64,000 bases of DNA. Source: Afipia sp049747295. Its GTDB lineage: Bacteria > Pseudomonadota > Alphaproteobacteria > Rhizobiales > Xanthobacteraceae. Under the pieces are notes generated by a model that had not been told where the DNA came from, ran no database searches, and saw nothing but the letters and a program-made list of their open reading frames with translations. Shown in pieces: positions 33,046-41,509 of the stretch. How positions within the stretch are numbered: the first letter of the stretch is position 1; each line of letters opens with the position of its first letter. The stretch covers positions 1,984,001 to 2,048,000 of the forward strand of contig NZ_JBMHJM010000001.1 of NCBI RefSeq assembly GCF_049747295.1, given 5' to 3'. Both the position numbers and the translations under genes were made by a program.

Positions 33046-33822
33046 TCAGGCCGCTTCGTCAGCGGAGAGCGAGTCATCACCATCATCATCGCTGTCGTCT
33101 GAATCGTCGGCCGCCCCCTCGGTGGCAGCGTCAGCATCCGCCTTGGCACCGCGACGCGGGCTCTTGGCGAGGTTCGCCTCGATTTCCTTGACCGCTTCAG
33201 TTTCAGTGACGTGCTGAACGACGGCGATTTCGCGCGACAGGCGATCGAGCGCCGCTTCATAAAGCTGACGTTCACTGTAGGACTGCTCGGGCTGCGATTC
33301 CGAACGGAACAGGTCGCGCACGACTTCCGCGATAGCGACGATGTCACCCGAATTGATCTTCGCTTCGTATTCCTGCGCACGGCGGGACCACATGGTGCGC
33401 TTGATACGTGCACGACCCTTGAGCGTCTCCAGAGCGCGCTTCACCAGCGCTGGATCGGACAGCTTGCGCATGCCGACATTGGCGACCTTCGCCGTCGGAA
33501 CGCGGAGCGTCATCTTGTCCTTGATGAAATTGATGACGAACAACTCAAGCTTTGCGCCCGCGATTTCCTGCTCCTCAATCGCAAGAATCTGGCCAACGCC
33601 ATGCGCCGGATAGACCACGTACTCGTTGGTCTTGAATCCCTGGCGCTGAGTCAGAACCTTCTTCGGTTCTTCCACGCGCGGCGCAGCAGCGGCGACAGGC
33701 TTGCTCGCGGCGCTCTTCACGGGAGCAGCCTTGGCAACAGGAGCTTTAACGGCAGTCTTCGAACCAGCCTTCACAGGAGCTTTGGCAGGAGCTTTGGCAG
33801 TTGCAGTCTTTTTGGTTGGCAT
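33046..33822 (-). CDS. carD: CarD-family transcriptional regulator
   Basis: 258 residues from MPTKKTATAKAPAK. A Lys/Ala/Pro-rich N-terminal arm precedes the CarD RNA-polymerase-interaction domain (FKTNEYVVYPAHGVGQILAI, LFVINFIKDKMTLRVPTAK) and helical DNA-binding part (KRTMWSRRAQEYEAKINSGD). The tail is strikingly Asp/Ser-rich (DDSDDSDDDGDDS). The frame is open another 51 codons to a GTG at 33975 (Lys/Ser/Ala-rich) and the start is uncertain. CarD proteins stabilise promoter open complexes. Confidence 0.9.
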   Translation of the reverse strand: MPTKKTATAKAPAKAPVKAGSKTAVKAPVAKAAPVKSAASKPVAAAAPRVEEPKKVLTQRQGFKTNEYVVYPAHGVGQILAIEEQEIAGAKLELFVINFIKDKMTLRVPTAKVANVGMRKLSDPALVKRALETLKGRARIKRTMWSRRAQEYEAKINSGDIVAIAEVVRDLFRSESQPEQSYSERQLYEAALDRLSREIAVVQHVTETEAVKEIEANLAKSPRRGAKADADAATEGAADDSDDSDDDGDDSLSADEAA

Positions 33823-34210
33823 CGTGCTTCTTTTGTTTTTTGAGTGTTGGGCGGACGCGCGCGCATCCTTCTTTGACGCGCTGCGAGCGGCAGCCGTCGT
33901 CTTTTTCAAGCCCTTGTCCTTGGAAGCTTTGTCCTTTGTCTTAGAGTTCTTTTTATGACGCGATTTGTCTGACACAGCGCCTATGCGTGGAAACCGCCAC
34001 GCCCCTGTTCAATGGTTTTTCGGGGGAACCCATCAGGGCCCAAACCGGGGACAAAAGGGATCCAGCTCGACTAATGTGCCAATAATAGCACATTTCCCGC
34101 AAAAATCAATGATTTATGCCCCCTCCGACCAATCGGAGGTGGTTAACCCGACACGCATCGCCGGGTAAGGTTAAGGCTTCGGGGCGAGAAGCCGACCGAG
34201 GGAGATTAAA
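33823..34210. other. Intergenic region carD-fdxA
   Basis: 388 bases. The carD-proximal third (33823-33975) stays open as a possible N-terminal extension. At 34122-34139 CCTCCGA-CCAA-TCGGAGG forms a 7-bp hairpin without a T tract, downstream of fdxA. Nothing else was recognised. Confidence 0.4.
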
Positions 34211-34549
34211 TCAATCGCCCGAACCCGGATTTGGGGAAAAGTATTTTGCAAACTTGCCTTCGACGCCATCGAATTCCTTCGCGTCGGCCGGAGCGTCCTT
34301 TTTCTGCGTAATGTTTGGCCAGGACTTGGCGTGCTCGGCATTTACCTCGAGCCATTTCTCAAGCGCGGGTTCGGTGTCCGGCTTGATCGCATCAGCCGGG
34401 CACTCGGGCTCGCAGACACCGCAATCGATACATTCGTCCGGATGAATTACGAGCATGTTCTCGCCCTCGTAGAAACAATCCACGGGGCATACTTCCACGC
34501 AATCCATGTATTTGCACTTGATGCAGTTTTCAGTGACGACGTACGTCAT
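34211..34549 (-). CDS. fdxA: Ferredoxin FdxA (7Fe type)
   Basis: 112 residues, MTYVVTENCIKCKYMDCVEV. Cysteines at 9, 12, 17, 21 and 25 (CIKCKYMDCVEVCPVDC) and 40, 43, 46 and 50 (CIDCGVCEPEC) match the [3Fe-4S][4Fe-4S] FdxA pattern. The C-terminal extension (ITQKKDAPADAKEFDGVEGK) is the alphaproteobacterial form. Low-potential electron carrier in the cytoplasm. Confidence 0.96.
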   Translation of the reverse strand: MTYVVTENCIKCKYMDCVEVCPVDCFYEGENMLVIHPDECIDCGVCEPECPADAIKPDTEPALEKWLEVNAEHAKSWPNITQKKDAPADAKEFDGVEGKFAKYFSPNPGSGD

Positions 34550-34642
34550 CCAAGGCTCCGGACGGGTATCATTTTCATGTGTGGGGTAGCGCAGGATGTC
34601 CAGCGCTGCAAGGAACTAAAACTCGTATTTATATGCAATTAG

Positions 34643-34912
34643 TTACTCTTCTGGTGATTGCAAATCTGCGCACAGCACATGGACAGACGCCGCATCACCG
34701 CGACGCTCAGCGAATCCGATGACCTTCAGGATCCGGACGCGGGCATCGAGCGCGACGGTGAGCACATCACCGATCTTGACCCCATGGCCGGGAGATTTCT
34801 GGCGCGTACCGTTGATCCGGACATGGCCCTTCGCGACCAAGGCCGCAGCATCCGAACGGGTTCTGACCACCCGCGCATGCCACAGCCATCGATCGACCCG
34901 CTGACGTTCCAA
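34643..34912 (-). CDS. S4-domain RNA-binding protein (HslR-like)
   Basis: 89 residues: MERQRVDRWLWHARVVRTRS, then SDAAALVAKGHVRINGTRQK, the S4 alpha-L fold, followed by VKIGDVLTVAL. Related to Hsp15, which binds stalled 50S-nascent-chain complexes. Starts eight bases after the helicase stop on the same strand, so it is probably cotranscribed and functionally linked to RNA handling. Confidence 0.92.
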   Translation of the reverse strand: MERQRVDRWLWHARVVRTRSDAAALVAKGHVRINGTRQKSPGHGVKIGDVLTVALDARVRILKVIGFAERRGDAASVHVLCADLQSPEE

Positions 34913-34920
34913 TCCCGGAA

Positions 34921-37900
34921 TTAATCCTTGCGATTGCCGGCAAGCTGCTCCTTGAGCGCCGCCAATTTTGCGAAAGGCGAATTCGGATCAGCCGGCCGGT
35001 CGCGCTCACGCGGCGAAGCGCTGGTGGCGTAAGTCCGATGCGAGGCGCCGCGATCATCCTTGCGACCATCGCGCCCGCCTTTGTCGAACTTGCCCTTGCC
35101 TCTGTCCTGATTGCGGTCCTTGAAGTGCTCGCGCGGCGGACGCCCGCCCTTATCATCGCGCGGTGGGCGCGCCTGTGCAGCGTCTTTGTTGTCTCCAGCT
35201 GCGGACGGCGCATCACCGCGCGGCCGATAATTGTCGTTGAGGCGATCACGCCGACGGTGACGGCCGTGGCGCTCGCGCTTGTCGTCGGCGCCACCCGCTG
35301 CTTCACCGGCAGCGGCAGGCGCTGCGGCGGACTTGTCCGGTCCCTTATATCTGCTGCGATCATGACGCGGACGGCGCTCATCAGAGCGCCCGCCCGGTCG
35401 CCAGACTTCAACCAGTTCAGGCTCCGCCGGAGCCGCGGCTTCAACGGTCGTGTCTATCGCTGGCTCAGCGACCGGAGCAACGGCGTCAGCCGCCTGTTCC
35501 GACGTCTCGGCTTCGGACGCTGCGGTCGCAGTCTCCGCCGCCCTTTCTTCAGCCACCGGCTCTGTCACCGGTTCAACGGAAGGCTCGGTGGCGGGCGCTT
35601 CCGCAACCGGCTCCACTGCCGGAGCGAAATCAACGCCCGGCAACCGGGCGGCCGTGGCTTCAACAGACGCCTCGGCAGAGACTTCGGTCTCATCGGTCGC
35701 CGCGGAGCTTTCGGTCGCAGCTACGCTATCGTCGGCAAAAGCAGGAGCTTCCGATGCCGTTGCGGCTTCGTTTGTGGTTTCGGTGGTGATGGCCGCTTCC
35801 ACAGGCGCGGCTTCAGTGGAAGCCGCTTCAGCAGGAGGAGCAACAACCGGCAATGGCGGCCGCTTCTCCATGCGGTAGCCCAATGCCTTCAGGATCGACG
35901 CAAAATCCTCACCAGCCGATCCGGTCAGCGATGTCATGGCCTGAGTGGCGGTGAAAGAACGTCCGTCAAATGCACCGGCCGGCTTCTCGCCCGACGAGCC
36001 CGGACGCCATGACAGCGCGGGCCGGATCAGATCAGCGAGCCGTTCGAGAATATCGACACGGACGGCGCGATCACCGCAGAGCTTGTAGCCAAGCGTCCGA
36101 TAAGCTTCCTGATTGAGCGCCTTGTCGGCAGGGAAAGAGGTGCGGCCACTCGAAGCGAGATGCTGCGCACCGGTCAACGCCGACCAATCGGTGCTCTCGT
36201 GCTTCAACGCCCACAACAGCGAAGCCAAGCCACGTGCAGCCGGTTTCAGCAGATTGGGCAGGAAAATGTGATAGGCGCCGAAGCGCACACCGTACTTGCG
36301 CAATGAGGCGCGCGACGGCTGATCGAGATCCTTCATCTCCGCAGAGATCTTGGGACGCTCCAGGACACCGAGAGCTTCCACGAGCTGGAATGCAATCCCG
36401 CGCGCGATGCCAGTGATGTCTTCCGCCTTCGACAGTTCGAACAACGGCCCCAGGATTTTTTCGATATGAGTCTTGAGCCAGAGATCGAGACGGTTCTGCA
36501 CGCCGTCACGGGCCGCCCCCGTCAGCCGCTCATCCGCGATAATCCGAATGCGCGGATTAAGCGTGTTGTCGGCGGCGACAAGCTTGGCAACGGCATCGCC
36601 GGTCCAGCGCAACGTTCCGTCGGACGCCAAGACGAATTGCTCGTCCGGCGCATTGGACAATTTCTCAGCGCGTGCATCGATTTCGCCGGCCAGCGCCTTG
36701 AGCGCCGTCGCCTGCAAAGCCTTGGCATCGGATCCAGCTTCGGCAGACTCAGGCGCAAACATGAACCCGTCGAGGCGGCCAATCACATGGCCCTCTACAA
36801 TGACTTCGCCCGTCTTACCAATCTCAGTGTTCAGCATCGTGTTTTCCCGCAAGCGGCGCATCAATACACTGGTCCGGCGGTCAACGAAACGCTCAGTTAG
36901 CTTTTCATGCAGTGCATCGGACAATTTATCCTCGACGCCGCGTGAAATTCCCTGCCAGTGCTCAGGATCCGCCAGCCAATCCGGGCGATTTGCGGCGAAT
37001 GTCCAGGTCCGAATCTGGGCAATTCGGGCCGATAATGTGTCGATATCGCCGTCAGTCCGGTCGGTTTGCGCGATCTGGGCGGCAAACCAGTCATCCGGGA
37101 TTTTGCCCTTCCGCATCAAAAACCCGAACAAAGTGGTTACCAGCTCGGCATGAGCTGCAGGTGACAGCTTTCTATAATCTGGAACGAGGCAGGTATCCCA
37201 AAGACGCTCCACCGCCCCTGCGGTGCGCGCCAGGTCGCGCACATCTTCGTCACGGGCGGCGTGGTCGAGGACGCGGATGTCTTCGGCGATCGGCGCACGG
37301 GTCAATGCGTCATGGCCGGGCACCAGCGACAGCGACACCTGCAATGCGCCGAGCGACGAGAAATCGAGCTTCGAATTCCGCCACTGGAGCATTTTCACAT
37401 TGTCAAAGGTGTGATTCTGCAGCGCGTTGATCAGCTCGGGCTCGAACGGCGCACACCGTCCCGTGGTGCCGAAGGTGCCGTTACGCGTCGCACGCCCGGC
37501 ACGGCCCGCAATTTGCGCAAATTCCGCCGGATTCAGCCGCCGAAACTGATAGCCGTCGTATTTGCGGTCGGACGCGAAGGCGACATGGTCAACATCGAGA
37601 TTGAGCCCCATGCCGACAGCGTCGGTGGCGACGAGGTAATCGACATCGCCGGATTGAAACAGCTCGACCTGGGCATTCCGCGTCCGCGGCGACAGCGAAC
37701 CCAGCACCACCGCAGCGCCGCCGTGCTGACGCCGGATCAGTTCGGCGATCGCATAAACTTCATCGGCAGAAAATGCGACGATGGCGGTCCGCCGCGGCTG
37801 GCGCGTGATTTTGCGGTCTCCCGCAAACTCAAGCTGCGACAAGCGCGGCCGGGTGACGATGTTTGCCCCCGGCAATAAGCGCTCGATGATCGGCCGCATG

Positions 37901-38322
37901 GTTGCGGCACCCAGCAGCAGCGTTTCATCCCGCCCGCGGCGATTCAGGATCTTGTCGGTAAAGACGTGACCACGCTCGAGATCGGCCGCGATCTGAACTT
38001 CATCCACCGCGAGGAACGACACGTCGATGTCGCGCGGCATCGCCTCGACAGTCGACACCCAGAACCGGGGCTTCGGTGGCTTGATCTTTTCCTCGCCGGT
38101 GATGAGGGCGACCGCCTCAGATCCGGCGCGCGCGACGAGCTTGTTATAGACCTCGCGCGCCAGCAGACGCAGCGGCAAGCCAATAATGCCGGACGAATGC
38201 GCCAGCATCCGCTCAATCGCAAGATGGGTCTTGCCGGTATTGGTGGGACCGAGAACTGCGGTGACGCCGGTACCGGGAGCCCGGTCATTTGCAAATAACG
38301 GCACTGAAGAGGACAGGGACAT
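34921..38322 (-). CDS. Suv3-like DExH RNA helicase with long low-complexity C-terminus
   Basis: 1133 residues from MSLSSSVPLFAND; an ATG 15 codons upstream is an alternative. Walker A GPTNTGKT at 25-32, DExH variant VDEVQIAADLERGHVFTD, GSLSPRTRNAQVELFQSG and RRLNPAEFAQIAGRAGRATR (motif VI) match the mitochondrial Suv3 family. After about residue 840 comes a Glu/Ala/Val-rich acidic stretch, then an Arg/Lys/Asp/Gly-rich tail (RPPRDDKGGRPPREHFKDRN) typical of RNA-binding disordered tails. Likely RNA unwinding in decay or ribosome metabolism. Confidence 0.92.
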   Translation of the reverse strand: MSLSSSVPLFANDRAPGTGVTAVLGPTNTGKTHLAIERMLAHSSGIIGLPLRLLAREVYNKLVARAGSEAVALITGEEKIKPPKPRFWVSTVEAMPRDIDVSFLAVDEVQIAADLERGHVFTDKILNRRGRDETLLLGAATMRPIIERLLPGANIVTRPRLSQLEFAGDRKITRQPRRTAIVAFSADEVYAIAELIRRQHGGAAVVLGSLSPRTRNAQVELFQSGDVDYLVATDAVGMGLNLDVDHVAFASDRKYDGYQFRRLNPAEFAQIAGRAGRATRNGTFGTTGRCAPFEPELINALQNHTFDNVKMLQWRNSKLDFSSLGALQVSLSLVPGHDALTRAPIAEDIRVLDHAARDEDVRDLARTAGAVERLWDTCLVPDYRKLSPAAHAELVTTLFGFLMRKGKIPDDWFAAQIAQTDRTDGDIDTLSARIAQIRTWTFAANRPDWLADPEHWQGISRGVEDKLSDALHEKLTERFVDRRTSVLMRRLRENTMLNTEIGKTGEVIVEGHVIGRLDGFMFAPESAEAGSDAKALQATALKALAGEIDARAEKLSNAPDEQFVLASDGTLRWTGDAVAKLVAADNTLNPRIRIIADERLTGAARDGVQNRLDLWLKTHIEKILGPLFELSKAEDITGIARGIAFQLVEALGVLERPKISAEMKDLDQPSRASLRKYGVRFGAYHIFLPNLLKPAARGLASLLWALKHESTDWSALTGAQHLASSGRTSFPADKALNQEAYRTLGYKLCGDRAVRVDILERLADLIRPALSWRPGSSGEKPAGAFDGRSFTATQAMTSLTGSAGEDFASILKALGYRMEKRPPLPVVAPPAEAASTEAAPVEAAITTETTNEAATASEAPAFADDSVAATESSAATDETEVSAEASVEATAARLPGVDFAPAVEPVAEAPATEPSVEPVTEPVAEERAAETATAASEAETSEQAADAVAPVAEPAIDTTVEAAAPAEPELVEVWRPGGRSDERRPRHDRSRYKGPDKSAAAPAAAGEAAGGADDKRERHGRHRRRDRLNDNYRPRGDAPSAAGDNKDAAQARPPRDDKGGRPPREHFKDRNQDRGKGKFDKGGRDGRKDDRGASHRTYATSASPRERDRPADPNSPFAKLAALKEQLAGNRKD

Positions 38323-38646
38323 TAGGACGGGTCCGCACAACGCACACGACGCGGAACGCCGCAGCAAGCTTCTGGAAGTGTCTCACAATGCAACGCTTTT
38401 CGCGTTGCGCCTTAAGATATGGAACGAGTCCGGAACGAAAGAAGCCCGAATCGCTGACTCCGATGATGTTCGGCTTCGTTCACCGCAATATGTCGCGCAC
38501 CTTATCCTTTAGCGGCACTACATCAAGTCCTGACGCACGCTGCAAGTGATCGACTTTGCCGTGACTGTCTTAACGCCGGAGTCGAATCGGATTGGCCGAA
38601 GAGTCAACATGATTCAGAGCCGGAATCCGCTCATTCTCTTTAGCTT
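38323..38646. other. Intergenic region upstream of the helicase
   Basis: 324 bases between the helicase start and the palindromic repeat. Should carry the helicase promoter; no convincing motif or gene seen. Confidence 0.4.
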
Positions 38647-38695
38647 GAGCATGATCTTTTCGGAAAACCGGTTCCCACTTTTCCGGATCATGCTC
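38647..38695. repeat. Dispersed palindromic repeat (rhizobial type)
   Basis: Inverted repeat GAGCATGATC...GATCATGCTC with inner arms TTTTCGGAAAACCGG and CCACTTTTCCG, forming a long imperfect hairpin of 49 bases. I recognise this sequence as a very common intergenic repeat of Bradyrhizobium-type genomes. Its right end overlaps the stop codon of the DUF3108 gene, where it may act as a transcript end or stabiliser. Confidence 0.8.
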
Positions 38696-39548
38696 AGTTC
38701 GTCTTTGCTGTTTTTTGCACCGAAATGAATTCCGTTGCCTCGATGATCCCGGTGCCGATCGGGGTCGGGATCACGATCTTGAACGGAACAAGGACACGCG
38801 TCCCTGCGATGGGGGCGAACCAGATTTCCATGTTGCGCTGGGCCGCCACATATTTGATCGCAGCGCGGTCCGGGACGTAACCCGCGATCGGCGTGAAATA
38901 AACCGCACACACCACTGCGGGGCCTTTGTAGCCCTTTTCGGCCTTGACCATTTCAATGCGCTTGTAATCGAGGCTGAGGTCATAGCGCATTCGGCCGTCG
39001 AACACCGGGATCGTCCGGCGGCAAGCCTCGGGGCTCAACGGATCCCCCGTTCCCGGGACACGCAGCAGCGAACCGGTCATCGGGTCAAGGACGTTGCGGC
39101 GATGCGCATCGGTGACCGGAAGTCGGTCGGGCGTCACCGGCGGCTCGGGTTCGATCGACGTTTCCTTGATGCTGCCGCCAGCCATCAGGATGCGGATAAT
39201 TTCGGCCTTTTTGCCGTAGTTGATGGTGGACAGATAGCTCAAGGGCACCAGTTGGCCGTTCGCGATCCGGCCTTGGCTCGTGCCGGTTCCGCTGCCGCCG
39301 CCAATCGACTTCATCAGGCCGGTGGTGGCGCCGCTCACGGCCGCCGCATACTGGTCCTCGGCAATATCGACGATCCATCCGCCCTTGCCGATGGTAATCC
39401 CAGCGAGAGACGCTTCGTATTTCGCGTCCAGCCGACCCTGGGCCATTGCAGGAGCAGTCAGGCCGACACATGCCGCGAAGGTAAACAATGCGCTAAAAAC
39501 ACGCGCCATGGAGCCAAGCGGCCAGCGAGGCATCAATAAACGGGGCAT
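38694..39548 (-). CDS. DUF3108 secreted protein
   Basis: 284 residues from MPRLLMPRWPLGSMARVFSA; other in-frame starts at 39608 and 39509 are possible. Signal peptide LFTFAACVGLTAPAMAQ. The mature protein carries the DUF3108 beta-rich pattern: YEASLAGITIGKGGWIVDI, QLVPLSYLSTINYGKKAEII, VFDGRMRYDLSLDYKRIEM, AVYFTPIAGYVPDRAAIKYV. Position beside rpmB is typical of the order. Periplasmic; function unknown. Confidence 0.88.
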   Translation of the reverse strand: MPRLLMPRWPLGSMARVFSALFTFAACVGLTAPAMAQGRLDAKYEASLAGITIGKGGWIVDIAEDQYAAAVSGATTGLMKSIGGGSGTGTSQGRIANGQLVPLSYLSTINYGKKAEIIRILMAGGSIKETSIEPEPPVTPDRLPVTDAHRRNVLDPMTGSLLRVPGTGDPLSPEACRRTIPVFDGRMRYDLSLDYKRIEMVKAEKGYKGPAVVCAVYFTPIAGYVPDRAAIKYVAAQRNMEIWFAPIAGTRVLVPFKIVIPTPIGTGIIEATEFISVQKTAKTN

Positions 39549-39742
39549 ATCCACCAGTGGAGAATCCTGTAGCGCAACGACGCGTCGACCGACTGAAATA
39601 TCCGGCAAAATCCCGCCGGGAAAGCCGCCTCGCGAGGCTCGCGCGAGTTTCTTTGAAATCCTGTTACCCTCATTTTGTCAGGGAATACGTCGTTTATATG
39701 TTGGAGAAATCCCTGTATTAGCGAGGGAAATCGCGTTCCAGG

Positions 39743-39908
39743 CTAGTGTGGTGGTTCAGAAGTTCGCTTCATTTTCTCCGCACGTCCTTCAAGCGAACTT
39801 CTGAACCTGAACCACACTAGAATCATAGGTCTGCTAGTGTCCTTTCGAATCCGAAGTTCGTTAGGGATGCGCTGCAAGACGAGGCGAACTTCGGATTCGG
39901 GACACTAG
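39743..39908. repeat. Twin-hairpin CTAG element, copy A
   Basis: Hairpin 1 (39743-39820): left arm starts CTAGTGTGGTGGTTCAGAAG, right arm ends GAACCTGAACCACACTAG, 21-base loop, with an asymmetric bulge on the 3' arm after 10 bp. Linker AATCATAGGTCTG (13 bases). Hairpin 2 (39834-39908): CTAGTGTCC then TTT bulge then CGAATCCGAAGTTCG, closing with CGAACTTCGGATTCG and GGACACTAG. Lies between the divergent DUF3108 and rpmB genes. The rest of 39549-40080 holds only the rpmB promoter. Confidence 0.9.
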
Positions 39909-39961
39909 GCCACCTTTGACGAAAATCGTCATGATTCGACCACTGGAACAGCGCTCTCGCC

Positions 39962-39989
39962 TTGACGCTGGACGGCTGGGCCCTTATAC
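39962..39989 (+). promoter_or_regulatory. Sigma-70-type promoter of rpmB
   Basis: TTGACG, 16 bases, TTATAC, about 90 bases before the rpmB start. Good match to the housekeeping consensus, as expected for a ribosomal protein gene. Confidence 0.65.
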
Positions 39990-40080
39990 GTCCGCGGTTC
40001 CTGAAAATGGACAGCTTTCAAACCCCCACGCGAGCTCCTTTCAAACGGGCAGGCTCCGGGGATGACAGAGGATTTTCGCC

Positions 40081-40374
40081 ATGTCTCGGCGCTGTGAATT
40101 GACCGCCAAAGGCGCTCAGGTTGGCCACAAAGTCAGCCACTCGAACCGCAAGACCAAGCGCAGGTTTCTGCCGAACCTGTGCAACGTCACGCTGATCTCG
40201 GACACGTTGGGCCGCACCGTGCGCCTGCGTGTCTCGACCAACGCACTGAAGAGCGTTGATCATCGTGGTGGCCTTGATGCCTTCCTGATCAAAGCGAATG
40301 CCGCCGAGCTTTCGCCGAAGGCTGTTGAGCTGAAGCGCCAGATCGAAAAGAAGAAGCTCGCTGCAGCCAGCTAA
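40081..40374 (+). CDS. rpmB: 50S ribosomal protein L28
   Basis: 97 residues, MSRRCELTAKGAQVGHKVSH, SNRKTKRRFLPNLCNVTLIS, then the alphaproteobacterial C-terminus ending in KLAAAS. GAGG precedes the ATG. Own promoter at 39962 and terminator at 40405, so a single-gene transcript. Confidence 0.98.
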   Translation: MSRRCELTAKGAQVGHKVSHSNRKTKRRFLPNLCNVTLISDTLGRTVRLRVSTNALKSVDHRGGLDAFLIKANAAELSPKAVELKRQIEKKKLAAAS

Positions 40375-40404
40375 GCTCTGCTTCTTTTTATAAAATCGTT
40401 CGAC

Positions 40405-40430
40405 AGGCCGGGCTTACCCCCGGCCTTTTT
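40405..40430 (+). terminator. Rho-independent terminator of rpmB
   Basis: AGGCCGGG-CTTACC-CCCGGCCT stem followed by TTTTT, about 30 bases after the rpmB stop. Confidence 0.9.
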
Positions 40431-40462
40431 CGTTGACGTGCATCTTCGCAGAAAGTCGCCCC

Positions 40463-41506
40463 TCACTCTTCCACCAGCGTGAACTGCAGCAGCAGCGTCC
40501 GCTGGATCACGGAAAAGTTGTCGTCGGAAATCATGGTCACCACCGTATCGCCGTTCTCCGCGACATGGGTGTCTATGCCTTCCATGTTGTCGATCTCATA
40601 GCCGAGATCGACTTCGAAAATCGTTGGACCATCGATCACGGCGTCTGGAGCAATCGAGCCGGCAGATACGCGCCGAATACGGATACCAACTCCCTCCATC
40701 ATCGAAAATTTTCTTTCGAGCAGCAGCAGATCACCCGACGGGAGCAACGTCGCATCGCTGATGTCGAAGTTTTTGGTTCGGCTGACCGAGAATTGCCCGG
40801 GCGCTGGTCCACCAATGAGGAAGCCCAGAATGTTTCCCGCTGGATCAAGACCTCGCTCGGAGATTGCAATCAGGGTCCCTGCGAGCGGCTGTCCCTTCGG
40901 CACGAAGACCAGCGACTCGAGTCCCTTGTTGAAGGGCAGTTTCTCGACCCCCGCTGGGACCGATATCGGCATGCCCCGGGCGCGAATGCCGTCCTTGCCG
41001 AAATCAAAACGCAGGATCTGGTTGACCCGCTCGAGGCCGACATAGGCTGTCGCTCCATCGAACGCGAGCGACTCGGTGTCGTACCATCCGCGCTGGGTGA
41101 TCTTTTTGCCGTCGCTGCCGAGCACAGGTGCGGATTTCACGTCGGCGAGGCCCGACAACGTGTTGCCACGATAAACAAGCCGCCCCGTGAACCAGTTTGC
41201 CTTGTCGCTGAGCGAAATAAAATGCTCGCCCTTCTTGTCGAGTCGCAATGCCGACAAGCCGCCAAAGCCGCGGAACGAGGACGTCAGCACCAGTCCGCCG
41301 CGAAACTCGAGCGCACCATAGCGGACGTGCGACGCATCGCGAGGATCGAAGTGCTCGATCCGGCGTGCATTCACATCCAGGGAAACAGGCCCATCATGTG
41401 ACGCGTCTTGCGCCATCGCATGAAGCGGGGCGAGAAGGCCGCTACCCGCGGGAAACGCCGCCGCGGCGTTCAAGAGCAACCGGCGGCGGCTTAATTCCAT
41501 GCTCAT
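40463..41506 (-). CDS. Esterase-like activity of phytase family protein (Tat-exported)
   Basis: 347 residues. N-terminal twin-arginine-type signal ELSRRRLLLNAAAAF. The mature protein is beta-propeller-like with GGLSALRLDKKGEHFISLSD, KGLESLVFVPKGQPLAG and NMEGIDTHVAENGDTVVTMI, typical of the phytase-like esterase domain. Probably periplasmic. Its start is four bases from the stop of cobT on the same strand, so it may be cotranscribed. Confidence 0.85.
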   Translation of the reverse strand: MSMELSRRRLLLNAAAAFPAGSGLLAPLHAMAQDASHDGPVSLDVNARRIEHFDPRDASHVRYGALEFRGGLVLTSSFRGFGGLSALRLDKKGEHFISLSDKANWFTGRLVYRGNTLSGLADVKSAPVLGSDGKKITQRGWYDTESLAFDGATAYVGLERVNQILRFDFGKDGIRARGMPISVPAGVEKLPFNKGLESLVFVPKGQPLAGTLIAISERGLDPAGNILGFLIGGPAPGQFSVSRTKNFDISDATLLPSGDLLLLERKFSMMEGVGIRIRRVSAGSIAPDAVIDGPTIFEVDLGYEIDNMEGIDTHVAENGDTVVTMISDDNFSVIQRTLLLQFTLVEE

Positions 41507-41509
41507 GTG

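Noticed and set aside
35038..36012. A 324-codon plus-strand frame opposite the helicase C-terminal tail
   Set aside because: Produced by the low-complexity GC-rich tail; composition is an artefact of the complementary repeat.
39743..39908. Twin hairpins considered as ordinary terminators or as one insertion-sequence end pair
   Set aside because: They have no T tracts, occur in divergent as well as convergent gaps, and enclose no transposase. Treated as a repeat family instead.
40433..41401. A 322-codon plus-strand frame opposite the phytase-like esterase gene
   Set aside because: Antisense shadow; the minus-strand product has a Tat-type signal and family motifs.
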